64,000 nucleotides of DNA from positions 1 to 64,000 of the forward strand of contig JASAND010028503.1 in NCBI GenBank assembly GCA_030248195.1, in the 5' to 3' direction. The notes below the pieces were generated by a model, which was not told the DNA's origin, ran no database searches, and saw only the letters and a list, made by a program, of their open reading frames with translations. This DNA comes from Trissonchulus latispiculum (lineage: Eukaryota > Nematoda > Enoplea > Enoplida > Ironidae). Positions 25,101 to 35,176 of this stretch are shown one piece after another. Made by a program: the position numbers and the translations under genes. Positions within the stretch are counted from its first letter, which is position 1, and the number at the start of each line of letters is the position of its first letter.

Positions 25101-28100
25101 AAAGCCAGAGCAACCATTCTACAATGGAACTCGGGTACATCGACAAAATACTGTTAGTTTAAAAATGTGAAATAAAAACAATTATGCATATTAAAATAAA
25201 TAAAAAGAATTTCTTCTAAACATTATGCCAACAGAAATAATGAAATAATAGTAAATCATAATTTTCCGAATTTAGGGTTTCTTCAAGCCTCGCCGACCAA
25301 GGCCTGTCAACCAGGGATACTGACGCGACAAACAGCTCAAACAGACATCAGCAAGATAATGCAATACAAAGCGATGACTACAACCTGCCTGAACCCAATA
25401 CAACCGGCCGGTAACTTTGTTTGTTATTTAATTAAATTAACTTGTAATATTACCACACTCCTTATTTTGATCGCACAAACGTCCACGAGCAAACATGTAC
25501 GTGGATGCTATTTAAATACAACTGTTTCTTTAGTAAGAATTTACATATTTGTTTTCTTCATAGAATCTGCTTAGCTAACAAAAACAAATCATTTCGACTC
25601 TAAAACTTCTTGTCCTGTTCCTTTCTTTATTATGAACCTTTATTTTTTTTAGAAATGAACGAAATTCTAGTGGAGCTGAAAAAAGGAAAACAAATAGTCA
25701 ACGAACAGGGATGAAACCTTGCCGTAAAGCTGCTGTGTAAGTTTATTACAAATTTCATTTGTTCTCTTGGCGATTAGTTCTTTTTTTCAAAAAAGCAGTT
25801 TCAGAAAAAAAATAACAGGAATAAAAATGGTCACATATTCACCTATTTACATATTTTCTCTAGCAGAAAAAAAGATTTCTTATTAAAAAAACTTGAATAT
25901 TTGTGATTATAACACTATTATAAAAATATTTTAGACAAGCTAAAGGCAGAATAACAGCTTGCGCAAAAGTGGACATGTCTACAGTTGGAAATTCTCTTAA
26001 CAGAGGAAACAGCAACAGTGACTCTAAAAAGAAGACACAAGCTCCGTAAGTTTAATAACCACAACAGGATATGTAGATTTAATACCATATTTGTTGTTGA
26101 GTGCTAACTGTATACGTCAGCGAAATCAGAAAAAAAACAATTTTTCCAATATTAATATATCACTACTCTTTCTTTCTTATTTTTCAGTGGTCAGATTTAC
26201 AAATCTTCAGCCGCAGAAGACAGACGTCCGAATAAAGGAAATAGAAAGCAAAGTGGCAGAATAGAGGACTACCTGGACTTATCTGCTAAAGAAGATTGTC
26301 CAAAGCCTTGGCGCTACGACAGTGGCGGAAAAACTGCGAAAAAAGGACGAAAGAAACATCGGTACCCATTAAACCTAGATATTTTAAATATAAAGGAACA
26401 TTAAAAGACAGTAGCGTAAACGTGACATGAAACAATCAATACATATAATATTTTTACTAATATTTAATATTTAAATATAAAACTCACACTTGTGAAAGAA
26501 ATAAATAAACTTTCTAAAGTTAAATATAAACAATTGTACTTCAGTAAACATGGCAAACGTGGACAGGCAAAAAGAAAAAGAAGACAACGAATTATATCAT
26601 CAGAAGAATCAAGCTCAACGTCTTCTCCAGAGACTAACTCAAGGTAAACAAACATTAATATTTTCACCACTTTATAATTCCTTTAATAACCATTCTATTA
26701 CAATTGCTTTTTCATCATTCAACTTACACGAATATATACGATTTAAGACATTCTTTACGGCATTCTTTTATGCGGAACTTCACTACTGTAACCTCACACG
26801 ACGACCAAAATTTGCCAATTTTCGTTTTTTTGCCTTGTTTTTCAATTTTTCAGCGTAACTTTGACTTCCTATTCGTTATTTTTATTTAGACTGTTACTTT
26901 CTTTTTTTGTAGCACAGAGACGGATAATAGTCTGGCCAATTTCATTGTCTCCAATGACTCTGAGGACCGCCCGTTTCGCAAAAAGAAACGCAGAGGCAGG
27001 CGTCCAGATGATGATGATGACCAACAAGGGTAAGCTTTTATAAAGTTTTAGCAACCGTATAATCATCACAGTAAGTATAAACTTTCAATACAGACGACAC
27101 AGACGACAACTTCTTCTTTACATATTCTCTTCCTTCTTTTTCAACACACAAGGGACAAAATTCCCTTTTCTCTATACTATTTTCCTGTTGCTCTTCTATT
27201 TGACAACAATTTTGTTGCAGAATCCTGTAAATTGCTTGTAGAAATAATTTTGATTACAGGACACTGTAACTTAACAATCTTAACCTTATTGTTTTTCTTC
27301 AAACAAGACAAACCAGTTTTCAACACGTAGACAACGCTAAAAGGCACTAAAGATTCAAAAACCTAATTTGCATAAATCAATTCTTTTATACACTGTGCAC
27401 AATAGACACTACTAATCCCATAACCTCTTAATGGAAAAATACTGAAAAAGGGATTTTGTCATAAGCGAAATAGTATTTCAAAATATTTCAAAAGGGACTT
27501 TGTCGTAACTGAAAAAGGGGGTATCCTATAAAATTTTCGATTTTATGCAATTTTTTGACAAAAATCTGGGAGGGGACAGTAAAAATCAGAAAAAAATGGA
27601 GGAAAGTGGGGGAATCCTCTAAAATTTTCAATTTTATGCAATTTTTTGACAGAACTCTGGGAGGGGACAGCAAAAATCAGAAAAAAAAGGGGAATGGGTT
27701 GCCAATATTTGGACAGGGACGGGGGGACTGCAAAAAAAGAAAAACAGAGGGCGGGGTTTCCCAAATTTTAGTGGGCGTTTTCGCTCCCCACCCCTTAACA
27801 CACCTATGCGGCAGGAAGCACACCTTGACAAAACTTGACAGTCTACAAAAGAGAAGAAAAAACAGGACATAAGAAAACAGTGTCCTGTAAACAAACTTGA
27901 CAACTAGACGACAAAACCGGCGAATAAAAATCAACACCAGCAGGAAAACAGGAAGACTAATCTACACTACAAACTTACGCCCCAAAAACCTAATTTGCAT
28001 AAATCAATTCTTTTATACACTATGCACAATAGACACTACTAATCCCAAAACCTCTTAACGGAAAAATACTGAAAAAGGGATTTTGTCAAAAGCGAAATAG

Positions 28101-30350
28101 TATATCAAAATATTTCAAAAGGGATTTTCTCCTAACTGAATCACTTCAAACTTTCTGAGCAGTCAAGGTATTTTCCACTTTCTTTTTTTCATGTTGCACC
28201 TGCACACACTACAAACTTACATCACAGTGACCTGTATAGTCAAGCCAACTTACTTCACATTTGTCTTTTTAATCAAGGTGTTTTTATTGTTGCTTCTGTA
28301 CACTGTCCAAACTTCCAAACTACACGCATCCTCTAAATTTTCCATTTTATGCAATTTTCTGGCAAAAATCTAGGACGGGGGAGCAAAGAAAAGAAAAAAT
28401 GGGTTAGGTACTTGCCTAAATTTGGCCAAAATTCTCTCACAGGGGCAGGAAATGAAAAAGTATGAGGGGAGTCTGCCAAATTTTGGTGGGGGTATTTCCT
28501 ACCCGCCCCTCTCTAACACACGGAAAAGTGTGGAGCATGGAGAAAAAAATTTCGTCAACTTTCTATTTTGCGTAATTTTTGCAATGAAAAATGATTTTGG
28601 AGTTTTAAGATGAGTTTTAAGTGCGAGAAGCAAAATGGAGAAATCCTCTAAAATTTTCGAATTTATGCAATTCCCTAACACACCTATACGGCAGGAACCA
28701 CACCTTGACAAAACCTGACAAAGTCAACAAAAGAGATGAAAAACAGGACATAAGACAACAGTGTCCTGTAAACAAACTTGACAACTAGACGACATTTCCG
28801 CCAAATAGAAATCAACACCAGCAGGAGCAACAGGAATGAAAAACAGGAAGACCAATCTACACTACAAACTTTCTCCTCAGTTGCTTATATCAACACGAGC
28901 AACACGAATACAAAGAAGCCAATTCTCCACTACATACGTAGTTCACAGTTCCTCTTCAGTCAAGCTATTTTGAACTTTCTATTTTCGATGTGATGCAATT
29001 TTTAGGGTGCAGCAAAAATCTGACAATAATGGGAAGGGGGTTACCAAAATTTGGCCAAAAATCTGAGACGGGGGCTGCAAGCTATTTTTGCTCACCGCCC
29101 CCTTAACACACTTATGCGACACGAAACAAACCTTGACAAAACCTGACAACGTCAAGAAAAGAGAAGAAAAACAGGACATCAGAAAACAGTGTCCTGTAAA
29201 CAAACTTGACAACTAGACGACATTTCCGCCAAATAAAAATCAACACCAGCAGGAGCAACAGGAAAAACAGGAAGACTAATCTACACTACAAACTTACTCC
29301 CCTGTTGCTTCTATCAACTCGAGCAACACGAAAACAAAGAAGCCTATTCTACACTACAAACTTGGTTCACAGTTCTTCTTCAGTCAAGCTATATTCGACT
29401 TACCATTTTCGATTTGATGCAATTTTTAGGTGTAGGCGGGGCCTGCCAAATTTTGGCGGGGGTCACCGCTCCGCGCGCCCCCCCCCCCCTAACTTACCTA
29501 TACGGCAGAAAGCAAACCTTGACAAAACTTGACAAGGTCAAGAAAAGAGAAGAAAAAACAGGACATCAGAAAACAGTGTCCTGTAAACAAACTTGACAAC
29601 TAGACGACATTTCCGCCAAATAGAAATCAACATCAGCAGGAGCAACAGGAAAACAAAAAAACTATTCTACACTACAAACTTCTTCACAGTTGCCTCTATC
29701 AATAGAAGGAATAGGAAAAGAGGTATCCTTTTTAGTTCACATTTGCTTGTTTAGTCAAGCTGTTTTCCTGATGCTAACTGGACTCATGGACGCATTTGGA
29801 CATATTCACGGACTAAAGTTTTGCCGTACAACAAGTTCCGAGGAAATTGATGTCTGCATTCAAGACATTGTCAGTCAACTTCGAAAAGCAGGAGTTGTTT
29901 TAGACTTTCAGTATGTCTTTACCGTAATGCATTAACTAAACTCCTACTTAGAATTGCCACCAAAGTTTTCAGCTGTTATCATTTTTCCTTTTCTCCTTTT
30001 CCTCTTTGTCCTGTACTCACTTCCTGCACACATACACAAACCTTGACAAAACTTGACAACGTTAAGAAAAAAGAAAACAAAACAGGACATCAGAAAACAG
30101 TGTCCTGTAAACAAACTTGACAACTAGACGACATTCCCGCCAAATAAAATCCAACATCAGCAGGAGCAACAGGAACACAAAAAAACTGTTCTACACTACA
30201 AACCTACTTCAGAGTTGTCTCCATTAACTGATGACCTCTAGTCTAATACTTTGTCAGTTGTATATATATTAATATCCAAACACACTATCATAAAAATACA
30301 TATATAGACATTTGTTTTTGTATTGCAGGAGCTCCATGATTAACGCTTAA
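22195..30350 (+). CDS. 16-exon charged, mostly disordered protein
   Basis: Exons: 22195-22436, 23075-23134, 23356-23667, 24150-24212, 24292-24402, 24536-24652, 24805-24894, 25033-25134, 25276-25410, 25653-25736, 25935-26045, 26188-26361, 26545-26643, 26913-27029, 29755-29910, 30329-30350. They total 1,995 nt (664 aa plus stop) and all 15 introns are phase 2. The protein is rich in Glu, Lys, Ser and Asn, with basic clusters (RPFRKKKRRGRR in exon 14) suggesting nuclear or nucleic-acid-binding function. Only exon 15 looks folded (LTGLMDAFGHIHGL). Intron 14 is 2.7 kb and full of subterminal repeats, so exons there may be missed. No family recognised. It ends about 540 bp from the right terminal repeat. 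Confidence 0.65.
22824..22985. repeat. TTGGCC-rich dispersed repeat, copy 2, inside an intron
   Basis: It consists of GGCCATTGGCC-type words with a reverse-complement match to the TTGGCTTGGC part of the copy at 890-1040. It lies in intron 1 of the 664-aa gene, so it inserted into or expanded within the giant element. Confidence 0.55.
27361..28145 (+). repeat. Direct repeat pair in right subterminal zone
   Basis: About 140 bp from CCTAATTTGCATAAATCAAT at 27361 recur near 27990 with few changes. Between and after them, shorter modules with TTTATGCAATTTTTTGAC and CTGGGAGGGGACAG repeat. Confidence 0.75.
27799..30206 (+). repeat. Five-copy 180-bp subterminal repeat array
   Basis: Copies lie at about 27799-27976, 28677-28870, 29106-29295, 29489-29680 and 30029-30206. 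The most conserved part is CAGTGTCCTGTAAACAAAC followed by TTGACAACTAGACGAC. Each copy has an inverted AGGACA...TGTCCT pair around a short AT loop. Copies are interspersed, not strictly tandem, and the exon at 29755-29910 sits between the fourth and fifth. Confidence 0.8.
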
Positions 30351-30862
30351 GGAAAAGACCTGAAGACGGACCACCAGCATTGACGAATTCTACGAAACCT
30401 TTGAACTTTTTTCATATATAAATTGTTCTCATATTAATTCTGTCTTAGTAAAATTACTGCATTCGATTTAAATTGTTAGCATTATAATTCGAATAGTAAG
30501 AAAGTCTCTTTCTAGCATAGTCTTCCTTTTCTTTAAGTACTTAACACGACACTTATTACAATATCACAGTTTGCCTGATATTCGTTTAAAACTTAGAAGA
30601 AACATACACACATCAGTCATCGCTACAACAGCAATGTTTACGCTCTAAAAACTTACTTCACAGTTGCTTCAATCAGCACCAGCAACAAGTCCCTCCTTAG
30701 CAGTGCAGCAGAAAAATAAATGCTAAACAGAAGAGAACAAGTAAACAACAGAGCAAAGACTCTATCCTAACCAAATGGAATATAGGATAACATGGAGTCT
30801 CTCCTTTCCTGTGTAAGTGCAGAAGAAACTATTCCTTCTTTCTAGTAAAACACAGGAAAACA

Positions 30863-30886
30863 AGGTGACACACCAATTGCGCGCCA
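30863..30886 (-). repeat. Right terminal inverted repeat
   Basis: On the - strand this reads TGGCGCGCAATTGG and then TGTGTCACCT. It differs from the left end at positions 6 and 10 only. The core GGTG-TGT-CACC is itself an imperfect palindrome. Confidence 0.85.
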
Positions 30887-30936
30887 AAATTAAGCTAACT
30901 AGGTAAGATAATTGAGTACGGACGTATGGAAAAGTT
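30887..30936 (+). repeat. Right copy of 50-bp flanking direct repeat (TSD)
   Basis: This copy is identical to 1282-1331 and abuts the right terminal inverted repeat. One extra A matches on the left side (1281/30886), so the boundary is ambiguous by one base. Beyond the repeat the flanks are unrelated. Confidence 0.85.
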
Positions 30937-33179
30937 GGAGCTAAATGTCAACATCTTGCGTAGGTACACTGAAAATCTGTAGTAATGTATCTAATGTAAA
31001 GTTTATATATATATATGAAGAAAAGCTCGATCTAGCACAGGTTAATTTAAGCGTAAACAGTTAATCCCAACTTCCCGGCGCGGGTTGAGTCAATTTATCT
31101 CTCCGCATGAATTTAGCTGTGGTGTCAGTAAACGTGAGGGGTCCAGACACAGTCATAAAAATCAATTCAGCCCACTGATCATATACACTGGCCTAGCTAA
31201 ACAATCATTGAAATATTGGCTATGCAGATCGATTGAGTTGAAACTCCCGGTTTCTGAAATGGCGAGTCTTCAGGTTCCTCGCTGATGACTGTTAAATTTA
31301 AATCCTAATTACCGAGTCAAGAGCAGATCACTCACTAAACTTTGAGATCTACTCCTGATTCCCACCTAAACTGGGCTTCCGTAAGTAAACCAGTGGTCCA
31401 CCCAGTTCTCAAATCTGGTCCCGACACTAAGGTAACGATCTCGCTTCAATGACGCAATGTTAAGCACAAAACAACTGAGGAGTTATAACACTTTTCCAGG
31501 TCTTTTTAATTAATATCCAAAGAATCATAATACGGTTAAACAGAGCGATTTTGTAGTTAAACAATTCCCAGCATTACCAAGTCATAACAAGAACAACAAT
31601 TATCATAGAGCAATGATACAAAGGTACAAACACAGATTGACGAAGTACCATAGTGGGCGCTTGAAATGGGTCAACTTGACTCAATTTGTCTTACCCCTGA
31701 TTCAAATTGTTACGACTGTAACTTTGGCCTTACCATCTGTGAAGAATAGCTGGACTAGAGAGAAGAAGACGTGAATACCGATTCCGTTGAATAAGGCAGG
31801 CACCAAATAAACGAATTCTGTGCTAGTGAATTAGGAGGGAGTCTGGTCAACTACTGGTGTATACAACGAACAATCTGACTGGGTTCTTCACCGAACCAAC
31901 AAAACGTCAAGGGCACAACGGCCACCAAAACAAGACTGCCAACCGAGCAAACATGGAAAACCGACCAACCGCGTTTGCTACTGGACCAAGACTGACTGTG
32001 TTATAACGTCAGGCCGGGAACTCCTTTCCTGTCAATCAAGTTTGTGACGTAGAATGCAAGCCCGGGTTGTGTGTAATCTATGTGTGTGTGTGTGCATGTG
32101 AGTGTTGTGTAGTCTTACGGTATTTCACGTCTTTCCCCCCTCTGACTCAACGGCCTCCCTGGAAGTTCTTTGATGTCTTTGAAACAGTAGCCTTTCTTTT
32201 AATGGATGGGATTACCTGAGGTTTCAGGTGGTACCTTAGGCCTCAAATTCGACCAAACCAACCCAATTAAGTTAAGAAATTGTGCATACAGAAATCGTCC
32301 AAATCCTTTCTAACAAAAACCCACTTTTCTCAATTTCTATAAATAAGAATTAATGTTCTTATTTACCGAAACTCTGAAAAGATTCCCCAAAATTGCTTAA
32401 GTCTTTCAGGTCTTCGAACCCATTATTGTTCAACGAAATTCCCTTAGTTCGCAATAAGATTTTCCAACTGCAAAAACCAATTGTTCAAAACCACAGACTC
32501 TCCACAAAATCATCCACAATCAGTCAAATAAAAAGGTTACCAACATACGTGTTTCTCTGACAAAACAATAATGTATTGCAGCAACAAGGTCAACATTCAT
32601 TAGAGTTAATTGAATGCTAAAGTTCAAGCTGAGATTCTCCAAGTCAAACTAAATTACAGTAAATTCATTGCAGTTAGTACAGTTCATGCAAGACTCATTG
32701 CATTTTGAATGGTAAGCCCACAAAATACATTCATTGCATTGCAACCATAAACATTCATTGTAATCGTAAGATGATAAAATAACGAAAAGGTCAGTGCAAA
32801 AATACAGTGCAAAATACATTAATTGTAATCATAAAATGTCAAAAAGGTCAGTGCAAAATACAGAGATACAGTTAAAAGCTATTCGTCAGCAATTAACAAA
32901 ATTATACAGTCAGCAACGTTATACAAGCAAAGAACAAAATCCAAAGCAGCAAAATTCAACTTCATAGTCGATCACCCTATGATCAATGATCAAGATCCAT
33001 ACTCAATTCTCAATCATCCTATTATCAACCCAATATCTCGATTGAACTCTACCCTACCCTTCACATATATGCAACATGTGCACAATATTATGCAGCAGAA
33101 TTAAGTTTTGTAACACAGTTTACGCATAAAATCAGTAAATTTGAGCTTAGCCGTTAACAGTTTAACTTTAATTTAACAG
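30937..33179. other. Flank right of the giant element, no gene seen
   Basis: No exon or RNA gene is supported. There is a short GT microsatellite near 32080-32100 and ATTCATTGCATT-like repetition at about 32690-32830. Confidence 0.45.
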
Positions 33180-33290
33180 TCGGCCATTGGCCAGCAAACC
33201 GACAACGGCCAAGCCAACTGGCGGAGTTTTTTCGGCCAACGGCCAAAGGCTTGGCCCGTCCAATGGACGGCCATTAGCCCTGCTTGAAAC
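33180..33290. repeat. TTGGCC-rich dispersed repeat, copy 3
   Basis: CGGCCATTGGCC and CGGCCAACGGCC words match the family seen at 890-1040 and 22824-22985. Confidence 0.5.
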
Positions 33291-33825
33291 TCGTTGCTGA
33301 GCGGTGGTGCTCAAAAGTTGCTCCCTCTAGCATAAGATTGCAAGAAGAAAAAAATTGCAGAAGCAAGACGGCCGAAGGTTGTTCCAGTGAAATAAGAAGA
33401 TTGCTCAGATTCGGAAGATTGCTCAAACAGGCAAGGCCTGGAAGTCAGATCAGAGGGTAGGAGCGTGATGCTTAGTTCGTGTATACTTAGTGTGTCAAAC
33501 AGTCGCAGTAGCATTTTGTCATATATTAAAGGGCATACGTACAGAATTAACAGTAGCGGGCTGAACACTAGATGTACGAAAGCATTAGGTAAAGGAAGTC
33601 ACGTTACACTTAAATGTTGTTTGGTGTCTTTTATGCTTTACAAAAATTTATATGCGTTTATCAATAAAGTACAGTGAAGTAAAAATCCTGTAGACTGTTG
33701 TCTTGCAAACTAAAGGAATTTATCATCCATTAGAATAAAAAAGGTTATTATTTTATTATTATTTTACATTATTTATTATTTATTATTTACATTATTTTAT
33801 AGTCTCTCCCTATTCGGAACCATAT

Positions 33826-34041
33826 TCAATGTAGTCTTCCAAAGTTTTCAGCTGCTTGTAAATTTCGACGTGGAAAGCATTGTTCTCTTGAATCCGACAT
33901 AATATGTCCAGCGACCGCCAAAGTTGAGTAGAATATAGCTCGGAATTGCTCAGAAGCTGGACCGTTAAATCTAATACGCAGCAATGTATTAAGCATTGTC
34001 TTTCCAAGGCAAGACTTACATTGATCCAATAGGAAGTACAA
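33826..34041 (-). pseudogene. Possible hAT transposase C-terminal remnant
   Basis: The - strand frame contains MLNTLLRIRFNGP, which resembles the C-terminal dimerisation segment of hAT-type transposases and related ZNF862-like proteins. Only about 70 codons are open and no upstream catalytic part was found. This rests on one short motif and could be chance. Confidence 0.25.
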
Positions 34042-34860
34042 GTAAAACCATAATAGGATAGTTCACGTTGCTTTGCCAGGAACCGTCGCTGTTAGCAAGA
34101 TTCTTACTGTGAAACTCTAAAGCGGAGCTTTTTGAATCTTAGATCTCGAGACTGCACAATAGCTGAGAGAGGTGCTACCCATTCATATACTGTTGAGTCC
34201 ACGTCTACCAAATGTGGCCGCTAATCCAGCAGCAGTCGATGTCGCATCGACGGAACTGCCAGCTCATCTGACAGGTTTGCACAGTGGAAAGTACCGAAAT
34301 CACAGTAGTGTCACCTCAAACGATGACTGCATCCGTGGAAGAGGGAGGGCGGGCCTACTACATCGATGCCCAATCAGTTTAAATCTATCTAATTTAAATC
34401 TGTGCTTGTGGCAAACTTCTTGATCCCATTATCAAAGAACTTCTGATCTTTTTAAACTCTCACAATTATAGTTCACAAAGTTTTCCTAAGGCATACATAG
34501 TAGGCAGTATAGTATAGTCAAGCTGTACTGCTATGCTCACAGCCGTTTCCTAAAGCTATGAATGTATGGAATCCATTACTAAAGTAGGACTTCGGACTTT
34601 CATGAATTTTCATGAAATTTTCAAGACATAATGGTTTCAAATGACTCAATCACAACGAAATTCACAATAAAGCTAACATGAATCGTTCAAAGTCTTTTAT
34701 TTCAAAGTCTTCAATTTTTTACAAACTCCCATGTACAGAACAATTACCTAATCTTTCTAAAATTACACTATCAGGAATTTTCAACTTATAAATTTCCTAA
34801 ACGTAAATTTTAACATGCTTTTATTTCACATCACAGCCTTGTTTACTGAAGAGCAACTTT

Positions 34861-35176
34861 AGCCGTGGTTACACTTGACAATCCTGTGACAACGGCAGTT
34901 GTCTCCCATAGTTGTCACTCGTAACAACTAGTGGTTACATTGTTGTCACCTGACAACAGATTGTGACAACGCACACTTGCTGTTGAACCAACGCTATGTT
35001 TACTATTGCGTTGTCACAACGAAATCGGACATGGTCCCAACGCGCTGTCACCAGTTGTCACAAGGTTTTGTTACTGGTTACACGGACAACGTCGTGACAA
35101 TGCTGCAGCAACGGCCGTTGTGACAACGCGTTGTGGCAACGCCTTGTCACAAGATTGTCAAGTGTAACCACGGCTT
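34861..35176. mobile_element. Foldback MITE rich in GTTGTCACAACG words
   Basis: The ends AGCCGTGGTTACACTTGACA and their reverse complement at 35155-35176 are perfect over 22 bases. The flanking TTTA on both sides overlaps the ends and may be the duplication. The interior is almost entirely made of TTGTCAC/GTGACAA variants, so the whole element folds on itself. Confidence 0.75.

Larger units (their letters stand above)
1332..30886. mobile_element. Giant 29.6-kb TIR element with four spliced genes
   Basis: The left end (1332-1355) and the reverse complement of the right end (30863-30886) match at 22 of 24 bases and share the core TTGGTGTGTCACCT. Immediately outside lie two identical 50-bp direct repeats. 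Inside are four spliced genes, all on the + strand, that keep open frames through dozens of introns, plus repeat-rich subterminal zones of about 2.5 kb (left) and 3 kb (right). This is the architecture of a DNA transposon, but far longer than ordinary ones. No DDE transposase, tyrosine recombinase, HUH nuclease or DNA polymerase was recognised. The DUF3987 NTPase is the only assignable protein. The perfect duplication and largely intact frames suggest a recent insertion. Polinton is excluded by gene content, and typical cut-and-paste families by the 50-bp duplication. Confidence 0.85.

Noticed and set aside
1332..30886. Giant element as a Polinton or endogenous giant virus
   Set aside because: No integrase, polymerase, capsid, protease or packaging ATPase gene was found inside, and the genes are heavily spliced.
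31995..32200. LTR of a retrotransposon
   Set aside because: A short GTTATAAC inverted match near 31480 and 32000 was noticed, but no second LTR copy, primer-binding site or polyprotein is present.
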